This document shows, piece by piece, positions 6,215 through 14,488 of a DNA stretch of 17,060 bases. The first letter of the stretch is position 1. The number at the start of each line of letters is the position of its first letter. Under the pieces are notes generated by a model. That model saw only the letters and a list, made by a program, of their open reading frames with translations, was not told the origin of the DNA and searched no databases. The translations under genes were made by a program, and so were the position numbers. The stretch comes from an uncultured Pseudorhodobacter sp. (GTDB lineage Bacteria; Pseudomonadota; Alphaproteobacteria; Rhodobacterales; Rhodobacteraceae): positions 1 to 17,060 of the forward strand of contig CAMFIX010000016.1 of NCBI GenBank assembly GCA_945952425.1. Direction: 5' to 3'.

Positions 6215-9200
6215 ATGCACGTCACCTTCCGCGAAAGCCATGGGTTGGAGGAGACGGCGACGCCGTTCGATCCCGACCAGGCGCCTGCGGACATGGTGGT
6301 TTTGTCCTTCTCGGACAGTGACTTGGGCGCCTTTGCCGCGGGCTGGCACCGGGCAGGGGGCGCCTTGCCCTCTTTGCGGCTGTGCAACCTGGTCGGGTTG
6401 CGGCACCCGGTTTCGGTCGATACCTATATGGAAAAGACTGCGGGCGGGGCGAAGGCTATTCTTGTCCGGCTGATCGGGGGGGAGGCCTATTGGCCCTATG
6501 GCCTGGCCTCCTTGCAGGATCTGGCGCGGCGGAAGGGGATTGCTTTGGCCGTGCTGCCCGCCGATGGGCGCGAGGATGCGCGGCTGGACGCTTTGTCCAC
6601 GCTCCCGGTCTCGACCCTGCGGCGGCTGACGGCGCTTTGCGATGCCGGGGGGGCGGTCGCGGCCCAGGCGGCGCTGAGCCAGCTGGCCTTGGCCGCGGGG
6701 CTTTATGCGCCGCCGGTGATCGGCGACAAGCGCGTGCCGGATTGCGGGTTTTACCAGCCGGGGCAAGGGGTTGTGGGCGATGGTTCGCAAGGCGGCGTGG
6801 CGGTGGTGTTCTACCGCAGCTACCTGACTGCCGCCGACACCGATCCGGTCGATGCCCTGATCCGCGGATTTGCCGCCCGGGGACTGCCGACTTATGGGAT
6901 ATTCGCTCCCTCGTTGAAGGGCGGCTCCGCCGACTGGGTGCGCAGCGCTTTGGCCCGACTGAGCCCGGTCGCGGTCGTGAATGCGACGGCGTTTTCGGCC
7001 AAGGGAGAGGACGGGACATCGCCGCTGGACACCGGCGCGCCGGTCTTTCAAGTGGCACTGTCGACCGCGCGGCGGAGGGATTGGGCGAGCTCGGCGCGCG
7101 GGCTTTCGCCGGCGGATCTCGCGATGCATGTCGTGTTGCCAGAGGTGGACGGGCGGATCGGGCTGGGGGTTATCTCCTTCAAATCGCCGGGAAAACGCGA
7201 TCCGGACCTGCAATTCTCGCGCTTTGCGCATCGGGCGGATGCGGCCTTGGTCGAGGCTGCGGTGGCCCGCGTGATGGGCTGGTCGCGGTTGGCCCAAACG
7301 CCGCGGGCAGAGCGGTCGGTGGCGGTGGTGCTCTCGACCTATCCCGGCCGCGCGCATCAGATGGCGCATGCGGTGGGGCTGGACGCTTTGGCCTCGACGG
7401 AGGCCGTGCTGGCGCGGTTGGCTGCGGAGGGCTATGACGTCGCCCCGCAGCCGCTGGAGCTTGGAGTGCTGACCTGGCCGGTTTCGGAATATCTGCAGGC
7501 ATTGAAGGGCTTGCCGAGCGAAGCTCATGCGGATTTGGAAGGCTTCGGCCCGGCCGAGAGCGACCCTTCGGTGCGGGACGGCGCCTTCCAGTTCCCAGCC
7601 CTGCGTCTTGGCAAGCTGCTCGTGGCCCTGCAGCCCGAGCGCAGCCTCGGCAACCGTGAGGATCATTACCACGACCTCAGCCGCGTCCCCCGTCACGCCT
7701 ATGTCGCCTTCTATCTCTGGCTGAAATCCCAGGGCCTGCAGGCGCTGATCCATATGGGCGCCCATGGCACGCTGGAGTGGCTTCCGGGGAAATCCGTCGC
7801 CTTGTCAAGGACTTGCTGGCCGGAGCTGCTGACGCCTTGCCCGGTGGTCTATCCGTTCATCGTCAACGACCCGGGCGAGGCCGCGCAGGCCAAGCGGCGG
7901 ATCGGCGCGGTGACCCTGGGCCACTTGCCGCCGCCGCTCGCCGATGCCGGGACGCCGGAAAATCTTCAACGTCTTGAACGGCTTCTGGACGAATATTCAA
8001 CCGCCGACGGCATCGACCCGGCCCGGCGCGACCGCCTGATCCGCGCGATCCGGGACGAGGCGCGGGGCCAGGGGCTTGAGGCGGATCTCGGCCTGCTAGA
8101 GGGCGCCTCGCCCGCCGAGGCCATCACCCGCATCGACCGTTTCGTCTGCGACATCAAGGAAAGCCGCTTTGGCGACGGGCTGCATGTGCTTGGTGTCGAA
8201 GGAGAATTCGAGGGTCTACTCGCCGCTCTGGACGGCCGCTTCGTGGCTCCGGGGCCGGCGGGTTCGCCCGCACGGCGCAACGATGTGCTGCCGACCGGGC
8301 GCAACCTGTTCTCGGTCGATCCGCGCGCCGTGCCCTCGCGCGCGGCCCATGCGCAGGGGGTCAAACTTGCGGAAGAGTTGATCCGTAAGCACTTGCAAGA
8401 TCAGGGAGATTTCCCGAAAGGCCTCGTCGTCGACCTCTGGGGTTCGGCCACGATGCGCACCGCGGGAGAGGATTTTGCGATGGCCCTGCATCTGGCGGGT
8501 CTGGCGCCGAAATGGGACGAAGGCGCGGGCCGGGTTTCGGGCATCGAGGTGCTGCCGCTGGCCCTGTTGAACCGGCCGCGGATTGACGTGACTTTGCGAG
8601 TCTCTGGCCTTTTTCGCGATATTTTCCCAGGACTTGCGAGCCTTTTTGAAACCGGCTGTGCGGCGCTTGCGCTCCGTGACGAGGCGCCCGAGGACAACCC
8701 CTATCTCGCGCAGACCCCCCGCGTTTTCGCGCCCGAGCCCGGCCACTATGGCCTTGGCATGGGCATCGACGACTTCTCGCCCGAGGCCCGGCAGCGCGCC
8801 GGTGAGGCCTGGATCGCGGCGAGCTCCTGGGCGATGGGCGCCGATGGCGAGACGCACGAGGCCCGCGAAGCGCTGGTCGGCCGTCTGCGCAGCGCCGACA
8901 GCTTTGTTCATGCCCAGGATCTGGCTGAGAGCGACTTGCTCCTGGCCCAGGATTACGCCAGCCACGAGGCGGGATTCGCCGCCGCGACCGAAGCGGTCGG
9001 CAACATGAAGACCGCGCTTTATCATATTGATGCCACGGGACATACGCCGAAGGCCAGAACGCTGACAGAAGAGATCGCCCGCGTGCTTCGCGCCCGTGCC
9101 GCGAACCCCGCCTGGGCCGATGGCATGATGCGCCACGGCTTTCGTGGCGCCGCCGAGATCGCCGCGACGCTCGACCATCTCGCGGCTTTCGCCCATCTCG

Positions 9201-9400
9201 CCCGCGTCGTCCCCTCGCATCTTTTCGACCTGTACCACGAGGCGACGCTTGGCCGCGACGATCTGCGCGCTTTCCTGGCTCGCGAAAATCCGGCAGCCCT
9301 GCAAGCGATGGAGGACTGCTTCCGCAAGCTCGCCGAGGCCGGTCTCTACCAGACGCGCCGCAACTCGATCGCGATGGAGCTTCACCGTGCAAGCGCCTGA
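6215..9400 (+). CDS. cobN: Cobaltochelatase large subunit CobN
   Basis: Large, porphyrinoid-binding subunit of the ATP-dependent aerobic cobaltochelatase (with CobS and CobT), which inserts Co(II) into hydrogenobyrinic acid a,c-diamide; related to BchH/ChlH. It has 1061 residues in one uninterrupted frame, beginning MHVTFRESHGLEE and ending TRRNSIAMELHRASA. Visible features are HPVSVDTYMEK and LIGGEAYWPYGL in the N-terminal part, the signature HMGAHGTLEWLPGK (about 512-526), VYPFIVNDPGE, FVCDIKES, and DLWGSATMRTAGED. It is about 200 residues shorter than the P. denitrificans protein as I remember it, but both ends look intact. Codon usage changes along the gene (see findings). The 3' end overlaps the cobG start by 14 bases. 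The cobS and cobT genes are not in the window. Confidence 0.96.
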   Translation: MHVTFRESHGLEETATPFDPDQAPADMVVLSFSDSDLGAFAAGWHRAGGALPSLRLCNLVGLRHPVSVDTYMEKTAGGAKAILVRLIGGEAYWPYGLASLQDLARRKGIALAVLPADGREDARLDALSTLPVSTLRRLTALCDAGGAVAAQAALSQLALAAGLYAPPVIGDKRVPDCGFYQPGQGVVGDGSQGGVAVVFYRSYLTAADTDPVDALIRGFAARGLPTYGIFAPSLKGGSADWVRSALARLSPVAVVNATAFSAKGEDGTSPLDTGAPVFQVALSTARRRDWASSARGLSPADLAMHVVLPEVDGRIGLGVISFKSPGKRDPDLQFSRFAHRADAALVEAAVARVMGWSRLAQTPRAERSVAVVLSTYPGRAHQMAHAVGLDALASTEAVLARLAAEGYDVAPQPLELGVLTWPVSEYLQALKGLPSEAHADLEGFGPAESDPSVRDGAFQFPALRLGKLLVALQPERSLGNREDHYHDLSRVPRHAYVAFYLWLKSQGLQALIHMGAHGTLEWLPGKSVALSRTCWPELLTPCPVVYPFIVNDPGEAAQAKRRIGAVTLGHLPPPLADAGTPENLQRLERLLDEYSTADGIDPARRDRLIRAIRDEARGQGLEADLGLLEGASPAEAITRIDRFVCDIKESRFGDGLHVLGVEGEFEGLLAALDGRFVAPGPAGSPARRNDVLPTGRNLFSVDPRAVPSRAAHAQGVKLAEELIRKHLQDQGDFPKGLVVDLWGSATMRTAGEDFAMALHLAGLAPKWDEGAGRVSGIEVLPLALLNRPRIDVTLRVSGLFRDIFPGLASLFETGCAALALRDEAPEDNPYLAQTPRVFAPEPGHYGLGMGIDDFSPEARQRAGEAWIAASSWAMGADGETHEAREALVGRLRSADSFVHAQDLAESDLLLAQDYASHEAGFAAATEAVGNMKTALYHIDATGHTPKARTLTEEIARVLRARAANPAWADGMMRHGFRGAAEIAATLDHLAAFAHLARVVPSHLFDLYHEATLGRDDLRAFLARENPAALQAMEDCFRKLAEAGLYQTRRNSIAMELHRASA

Positions 9401-10511
9401 TTTCAAAGTACAAGGTTGGTGTCCAGGCGCGCTTCGACCGATGGAATCGGGCGATGGCCTGGTCGTGCGCATCCGGCCCCGGCGCGCGAGTTTCACCGCC
9501 GATCAGCTGCGCGCCATCGCCGACGCAGCCTTGCGCCATGGCAATGGCATCGTGGAGCTGACGGCCCGCGCCAACCTGCAGCTGCGCGGGGTGACGAGTG
9601 CCTCGCATGGCCCGCTGTTGCAGGTGCTGGAGGGGATTGGCCTCCTGGACAGCGATCCGAATGTCGAGGGTCGGCGCAATGTCGTCCTCTCGCCGTTCCG
9701 GAGCGCGCTGGATGCCGAACTGGCGGACGCGCTTTACAAGAGAATCTCAGAAGGCCCTGATTTGCCAGGGAAATTCGGTTTCGCCATCGACACGGGCGAC
9801 ACGCTTGTCTTGACCGACACCTCCGCCGATATCCGCATCGAAAGCGGGCGCGACGGGTTGATCCTGCGGGCGGATGGAGCGCCGGGCGGCCAGCCTGTGA
9901 CGCGCGAGAGCGCCGTGGCCGAGGCAATGCGGATGGCGCGTTGGTTCGTGGAAAGCGGCGGTGTCGAACAGGGCCGCGGTCGCATGCGCGCCCATCTCGC
10001 GCGCTCGAACCTGCCGTTCGCGACCACGGCGCTTCCCGCGCCCATTGCGCCCGAACCCATCCCGGGGCAGCGCAGCGACGGCGCACGTATTACCTTTGAA
10101 TTCGGTATCTTGCACGCCGAACTTCTTGTAAAGCTCGCGGATTGCGCCCCCGAAATTCGCATCACGCCCTGGCGGATGGTCTTCCTGCCCGACAGGGCTT
10201 TGCCGCAGTTGCCGGGCACGATCACCGTCCCCGATCCGCGGCTGAAGGTCTATGCCTGCACCGGCGCACCGGGTTGTCCGCAGGCCCTGCAAGAGACGCG
10301 GGCGCTCGCGCGCAGGCTGGCGCCGATGGCGAACGGCAGGCTGCATGTCTCGGGTTGCAGCAAGGGCTGCGCCCATCCAGGCCCGGCCGACCTGGTCCTT
10401 TCTGCGACGCGGCATGGCTTTGTCGTCGCGCGCGGAGCCAAGGCGGGGGCGGAGGGGCCCTTGTTGAAACCGCAGGACATCACTGAAGAAACGCTCCACA
10501 AGGTCTTGTAA
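9387..10511 (+). CDS. cobG: Precorrin-3B synthase CobG
   Basis: Sulfite/nitrite-reductase-like Fe-S monooxygenase that hydroxylates precorrin-3A at C20 and forms the gamma-lactone, preparing aerobic ring contraction. The 374-residue product shows the CobG N-terminus GWCPGALRPMESGDGLVVR, LTARANLQLRGV, and the cofactor motif C291-x5-C297 ... C324-x3-C328 (CTGAPGC and CSKGCAHPG), the expected 4Fe-4S ligands. The start is GTG at 9387 inside the cobN end, with GGAG 7 bases upstream. The upstream extension of the frame to 9144 lies inside cobN and is not family-like, while starting at an internal ATG would cut GWCPGALRPM. The protein is somewhat short for CobG. The stop TAA shares one base with the cobH start. 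It uses O2, so it marks the late-cobalt-insertion, aerobic route. Confidence 0.95.
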   Translation: MQAPDFKVQGWCPGALRPMESGDGLVVRIRPRRASFTADQLRAIADAALRHGNGIVELTARANLQLRGVTSASHGPLLQVLEGIGLLDSDPNVEGRRNVVLSPFRSALDAELADALYKRISEGPDLPGKFGFAIDTGDTLVLTDTSADIRIESGRDGLILRADGAPGGQPVTRESAVAEAMRMARWFVESGGVEQGRGRMRAHLARSNLPFATTALPAPIAPEPIPGQRSDGARITFEFGILHAELLVKLADCAPEIRITPWRMVFLPDRALPQLPGTITVPDPRLKVYACTGAPGCPQALQETRALARRLAPMANGRLHVSGCSKGCAHPGPADLVLSATRHGFVVARGAKAGAEGPLLKPQDITEETLHKVL

Positions 10512-11140
10512 TGCCTTATGAATATGAAAAAGACGGCGCAACGATCTATGTGCAGAGTTTCGCGACGATCCGGCGCGAGGCCGACCTGGCGCGCTTCACG
10601 CCCGAGGAAGAGGTTGTCGTCGTGCGCATGATCCACGCCGCCGGAATGGTGGAGCTGGCGCCGCATGTGGCCTTCACGCCAGGCATGGCGATTGCCGCAC
10701 GTGCGGCGCTCGAGGCCGGTGCGCCGGTGCTTTGCGATGCGAAAATGGTCAGCGAAGGCATCACGCGGGCGCGGCTTCCAGCGAAAAACGAGGTGATTTG
10801 CACGCTGCAAGACCCGCGCGTGCCGGGGCTGGCGGCCGAGATCGGCAACACCCGCTCGGCCGCAGCACTGGAGCTCTGGCGGCCGCATCTTGCGGGCGCC
10901 GTTGTCGCGATCGGCAATGCGCCGACGGCTTTGTTCTATCTTCTCAATATGTTGGAAGACGAATCTTGCCCAAGGCCCGCGGCGATCATCGGCTGTCCGG
11001 TGGGCTTTATCGGCGCCGCAGAAAGCAAAGAGGCGCTGTTGGCCGCTGCGCCTGTGCCCTCTGTCGTGGTGCGTGGACGTCTCGGCGGCTCGGCGATCAC
11101 GGTGGCGGCGGTCAACGCGCTCGCCTCGCGGAAGGAGTGA
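10511..11140 (+). CDS. cobH: Precorrin-8X methylmutase CobH
   Basis: Moves the C11 methyl of precorrin-8X to C12, giving hydrogenobyrinic acid. The 209-residue length is normal. RMIHAAGMVE contains the expected catalytic His42. Further family features are CDAKMVSEGI, RSAAALELW, VAIGNAPTALFYLL, and the C-terminal GCPVGFIGAAESK. Its ATG overlaps the last base of the cobG stop (TAATG), with AAGG 7 bases upstream. It is followed after 1 base by cobI. Confidence 0.97.
   Translation: MPYEYEKDGATIYVQSFATIRREADLARFTPEEEVVVVRMIHAAGMVELAPHVAFTPGMAIAARAALEAGAPVLCDAKMVSEGITRARLPAKNEVICTLQDPRVPGLAAEIGNTRSAAALELWRPHLAGAVVAIGNAPTALFYLLNMLEDESCPRPAAIIGCPVGFIGAAESKEALLAAAPVPSVVVRGRLGGSAITVAAVNALASRKE
11132..11137 (+). 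promoter_or_regulatory. Ribosome-binding site of cobI
   Basis: AAGGAG at the very end of cobH, 4 bases before the ATG at 11142. This is among the strongest Shine-Dalgarno matches in the cluster, and it excludes the longer upstream frame (from 10890) as the real start of cobI. Confidence 0.7.
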
Positions 11141-11141
11141 C

Positions 11142-11870
11142 ATGGGCAAGCTGATCTGCGCCGGCCTCGGACCGGGCGACCCCGACCTCATCTCGTTGCG
11201 CGCGCATCGGGCTGTGACCGGCGCGAAAGATGTCGCGTATTTTAGGAAAGCAGGGCGTGCGGGCCAGGCGCGGCGGATCGTCGAGGGGCTTTTGCGGCCC
11301 GATGTTCACGAACACGCCATGGAATACCCGGTTACGACCGAGATTCGATTCGATACGGTCGAATACAACGACGCGCTCGCGCATTTCTACGACGACTGGG
11401 CCGCGCGGCTGCAGGGGATACTGGCGGCGCGCGACGTCGTGGTCCTATGTGAGGGCGACCCGTTCTTCTACGGCTCTTTCATGCATCTTTACAGCCGCTT
11501 GCGAGGCAAAGTTGAAGTAGAGGTCATTCCCGGCATCACCGGGATGACGGGCTGCTGGACGGCTTCTGGCCAGCCGATCACCTGGGGTGACGATGTCTTG
11601 TCGGTGCTGATGGGCACGCTGCCCGAGGATGTGATGCAGGCGCGGATGGCCGAAGCGGATGCCTTGGTCGTCATGAAAACTGGGCGCAATTTGCCTAAAA
11701 TTCGCAGCGCCTTGCAGGCGACCGGCAAGCTGGAGGCGGCGTATCTGGTCGAATCGGGCACGATGCCGGGCCAGCGCATCCGGCGCTTGGTCGATGTGGA
11801 GGGCGAGTGTCCCTATTTCGCCATCGTCCTCGTCCATGGGCAAGGCCGCCGGCCGGAGATCGCGGAATGA
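11142..11870 (+). CDS. cobI: Precorrin-2 C20-methyltransferase CobI
   Basis: SAM-dependent class III tetrapyrrole methyltransferase that converts precorrin-2 to precorrin-3A. It has 242 residues. Visible features are the N-terminal GLGPGDPD (8-15), a long insertion with YPVTTE and EYNDALAHFYDD typical of CobI/CbiL, the SAM-loop motif LCEGDPFFYGSFMHLYSRL (from about 102), and VIPGITGMTGCW. It is distinguished from the other methylases in the cluster by this insertion and by the GDPFFYGS form of the motif. The TGA stop overlaps the cobJ ATG as ATGA. Confidence 0.96.
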   Translation: MGKLICAGLGPGDPDLISLRAHRAVTGAKDVAYFRKAGRAGQARRIVEGLLRPDVHEHAMEYPVTTEIRFDTVEYNDALAHFYDDWAARLQGILAARDVVVLCEGDPFFYGSFMHLYSRLRGKVEVEVIPGITGMTGCWTASGQPITWGDDVLSVLMGTLPEDVMQARMAEADALVVMKTGRNLPKIRSALQATGKLEAAYLVESGTMPGQRIRRLVDVEGECPYFAIVLVHGQGRRPEIAE

Positions 11871-12595
11871 GCGGGCGGCTCGACATCATCGGGATCGGGC
11901 CCGGCGACGAGGCTCTGATCACGCCGGATGTGCGCGCGGTGCTGGATCAGGCGACCGATGCCGTGGGCTATATCCCCTATGTCGAAAGAGTTGCGGGGCC
12001 CGGGCTGCGGCTGCATCCTTCCGACAACCGGGTGGAGCTTGACCGGGCGCGGCATGCTTTACAAATGGCGCTGCAAGGTCAAAGCGTTGCAGTCGTTTCC
12101 TCAGGTGATCCTGGCGTCTTTGCCATGGCCTCTGCGGTGTTCGAGGCGATGGAGAACTGGCCCGAGGCGCAGGGGTTGGAGGTCGCCGTTCATCCGGGGA
12201 TCACGGCGATGCTGGCGGCCGCGGCTGCGTTGGGCGCGCCTTTGGGACATGACTTTTGCTGCATCAATCTGTCAGACAATTTGAAACCCTGGGCCCTGAT
12301 CGAGAAAAGGCTTCGGCTCGCGGTAGAAGCAGATTTCGCGATGGCGTTTTATAATCCACGTTCGGTTTCCCGCCCGGAAGGCTTTGCCAAAACGCTGGAG
12401 GTTTTGTCTGCAAGTGGCTGCGATAAAAGGCTTATCTCTTTTGCACGCAATGTCTCACGCCCCGATCAGACGCTTTTGACCCTGCCGCTTTCTGAGGCGA
12501 GACCCGAGATGGCGGATATGCGCACGCTTGTCATCCTGGGTAATTCGGCGACGCGGCGGGTTGGGCCTTGGATCTATTCCCCGAGATCGGCATGA
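11867..12595 (+). CDS. cobJ: Precorrin-3B C17-methyltransferase CobJ (ring contraction)
   Basis: Class III SAM methyltransferase that methylates C17 of precorrin-3B and drives contraction of the macrocycle to give precorrin-4. It has 242 residues. Visible features are IIGIGPGDEALIT (7-19), VGYIPYVERV, SSGDPGVFAMAS (78-89), HPGITAMLAAAA, CCINLSDNLKPW and FYNPRS, all characteristic of CobJ/CbiH. The start is the ATG in the ATGA overlap with cobI, with GGAG 8 bases upstream; the frame continues upstream inside cobI and is not used. Its last 22 bases overlap the 3' end of cobK on the other strand, so there is no room for a terminator at the end of this transcription unit. Confidence 0.96.
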   Translation: MSGRLDIIGIGPGDEALITPDVRAVLDQATDAVGYIPYVERVAGPGLRLHPSDNRVELDRARHALQMALQGQSVAVVSSGDPGVFAMASAVFEAMENWPEAQGLEVAVHPGITAMLAAAAALGAPLGHDFCCINLSDNLKPWALIEKRLRLAVEADFAMAFYNPRSVSRPEGFAKTLEVLSASGCDKRLISFARNVSRPDQTLLTLPLSEARPEMADMRTLVILGNSATRRVGPWIYSPRSA

Positions 12596-13311
12596 AGAAA
12601 GCTCATAATCTCTGCCACGGTTTCGACCGAGTGCCGTGCCGGGATGAACGGGCGGTCGATCAGGATGACCTGCAGGCCAAGGCTCCGCGCCGCGTCGAGT
12701 TTTGCGCGCGCACCGATGCCGCCGGCGTTCTTGGAGACGATGATGTCCACGCGATGCTCTCGCAGCAAGGCCAGGTCGTCGTCATAGGCAAAGGGGCCGC
12801 GGGAGAGGATGACTTCGGCCGGGAACGGCAGGTTTTCGGGCGGGTCAACAAGCCGCAAAAGGTAATGATGTTCTGGCCTTGTGGCAAAAACTTCAAGTTG
12901 CAGGCGACCGATGGCGAGAAAGACCTGCGCCCTATGCCGCGGCAAGGCGGCGGCGGCGGCCTCCATCGTCGGGACCAGAGTCCAGCGGTCACCGGGCACG
13001 GGCGGCCAGGGCTGACGCTCCAGCGCCACAAGCGGCAGGCCGAGCTTTTGGCAGGCCGCAGCGGCGTTGGTCGACATTTGCGCGGCGAAAGGATGGGTGG
13101 CGTCGATTACATGGGTGATCGCCTCGTCGCGCAGGAAATTAACCAGTCCCTCGACGCCGCCGAAGCCGCCGATGCGGGTCGGCAGGGGTTGCGGTACGGG
13201 CGCGCCGGTTCGTCCTGCGTAGGAGAAAATGCCCGCAATACCTTGTTCGGCAAGGGCTTTCGCCATAAGGCTCGCCTCGGTCGTTCCGCCGAGAAGAAGT
13301 ATGCGTGTCAT
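12574..13311 (-). CDS. cobK: Precorrin-6A reductase CobK
   Basis: NADPH-dependent reduction of precorrin-6A to precorrin-6B. It has 245 residues. It starts MTRILLLGGTTEAS (GGTTEA at 8-13, dinucleotide-binding turn). Other features are YAGRTG, the family signature HVIDATHPFAAQMS, LERQPW, and the C-terminal SKNAGG. The stop is TAG at 12576-12574. The ATG at 13311 is chosen by the family N-terminus, although the frame is open to 13410. It is the only minus-strand gene inside the otherwise plus-strand cobW...cobA run. Its 3' end overlaps cobJ by 22 bases and its start codon overlaps the cobL start codon within a CATG, so both neighbours constrain its promoter and terminator. No clear promoter was recognised in the cobL 5' region. 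Confidence 0.96.
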   Translation of the reverse strand: MTRILLLGGTTEASLMAKALAEQGIAGIFSYAGRTGAPVPQPLPTRIGGFGGVEGLVNFLRDEAITHVIDATHPFAAQMSTNAAAACQKLGLPLVALERQPWPPVPGDRWTLVPTMEAAAAALPRHRAQVFLAIGRLQLEVFATRPEHHYLLRLVDPPENLPFPAEVILSRGPFAYDDDLALLREHRVDIIVSKNAGGIGARAKLDAARSLGLQVILIDRPFIPARHSVETVAEIMSFLHADLGE

Positions 13312-14488
13312 GTCTGAGCCCTGGGTCGCGATCATCGGTGTTAACGAAGATGGACCGACGGGCCTGTCGGAGGCAAGCCGTGACGCGCTGGCTCGGGCCG
13401 AGTTGGTCATCGGCGCGCCGCGGCATCTGCAGCTTTTGGGCGTGGCGGGTGCGCCCTGGCCGGTGCCGTTTTCGGTCGATCCGGTGCTGCAGGCGCGCGG
13501 GCGGCGGGTTGCGGTGCTCGCGTCCGGCGATCCGTTCTGGCATGGCGCGGGGGGCAGCCTGATGGCTGCCTTGGAGCCGGGTGAGTGGGTCAGCTATCCT
13601 GCCGTTTCGACCTTTCAGCTGATGGCGAACCGACTGGGTTGGCGGCTGGAGGAGTGCCTGTGCCTTGGCCTGCATGCGGCACCTTTGACGCGGTTGCGCG
13701 GGCTTCTGGGGCGCGGGCGGCGGCTGATTTGCCTGCTGCGCGACGGGGCGGCGGTGGGGGAGCTTGGCGCCTATCTGGCCGGGCAGGGCTTTGCGGACTC
13801 CGCGCTTTGGGTGGGGGAGGCCTTGGGCGGGTCGCGAGAACGGCTTGTGAAGATCGCCGCGCAAGAGGCTGGGAATATGTCTTTTTCTGCGCCTGTCGCT
13901 GTCGCGATCCTGGCCCGGGGTGCGGGCCTGCCGCAGGCCTCCGGTCTGCCGGATGACATTTTCGACCATGACGGGCAGATCACCAAGCGGCCGGTGCGCG
14001 CGCTGACGCTTTCGGCCCTCGCGCCGCGGTATGGCGAGGTGCTGTGGGATCTGGGTTGCGGCTCTGGCTCGGTGTCGATCGAGTTTCTGCTGGCGGCGGA
14101 GGGCTCTAGCGCCCATGCGGTCGAGGCCGATGCAACGCGGGGCGCGCGGGCGGAGGCGAATGCGGCGCGCTTCGGGCTTGGGCACAGGTGGCGGCTTCAC
14201 CCTGGCAAGGCCTTGGATGTGCTGGATAATCTGCCGGACCCCGATGTGGTTTTCATCGGCGGTGGCGCCAGCGAGGCGCTTTTGGCCGCGCTTTGGCCGC
14301 GGCTGCCGCAGGGCGCGCGGCTGGTGATGAACGGCGTGACACTGGAGACCGAGGCGCTGCTTTACGCAGCCCAGGCGCGGCATGGCGGGTCGCTTTTGCG
14401 CATCGACCTGGCCGAGATGGGGCCGCTTGGGCTCAAGCGCGGCTGGGAAGCGTCGCGGCCCGTGGTGCAGTGGAGCGTCGTGAAATGA
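13310..14488 (+). CDS. cobL: Precorrin-6B C5,15-methyltransferase (decarboxylating) CobL
   Basis: Bifunctional fusion that methylates C5 and C15 and decarboxylates the C12 acetate of precorrin-6B. It has 392 residues. The N-terminal CbiE-like class III methyltransferase has VAIIGVNEDGPTGLS (6-20) and ASGDPFWHG (71-79). The C-terminal CbiT-like Rossmann methyltransferase starts near residue 210, with the SAM motif LWDLGCGSGSVSIEF (245-259) and VFIGGGASEALL. The start is taken at ATG 13310, where the family normally begins (MSEPW). An in-frame ATG at 13301 (adding M-R-V) is closer to the purine-rich GAGAAG at 13291-13296, and cannot be excluded. Either choice overlaps the cobK start head to head. 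The TGA stop overlaps the cobE ATG as ATGA. Confidence 0.95.
   Translation: MSEPWVAIIGVNEDGPTGLSEASRDALARAELVIGAPRHLQLLGVAGAPWPVPFSVDPVLQARGRRVAVLASGDPFWHGAGGSLMAALEPGEWVSYPAVSTFQLMANRLGWRLEECLCLGLHAAPLTRLRGLLGRGRRLICLLRDGAAVGELGAYLAGQGFADSALWVGEALGGSRERLVKIAAQEAGNMSFSAPVAVAILARGAGLPQASGLPDDIFDHDGQITKRPVRALTLSALAPRYGEVLWDLGCGSGSVSIEFLLAAEGSSAHAVEADATRGARAEANAARFGLGHRWRLHPGKALDVLDNLPDPDVVFIGGGASEALLAALWPRLPQGARLVMNGVTLETEALLYAAQARHGGSLLRIDLAEMGPLGLKRGWEASRPVVQWSVVK

Noticed and set aside
4465..7765. Very long minus-strand open frames (640 and 570 codons) opposite DUF1636, cobW and cobN
   Set aside because: They are antisense shadows of well-supported genes in GC-rich DNA; the translations are Arg/Pro/Gln-rich with no family character and no ribosome sites.
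12568..13317. Plus-strand frame of 249 codons running the whole length of cobK and over the cobL start
   Set aside because: cobK on the other strand has clear family motifs. The antisense frame has low-complexity composition and no recognisable domain.
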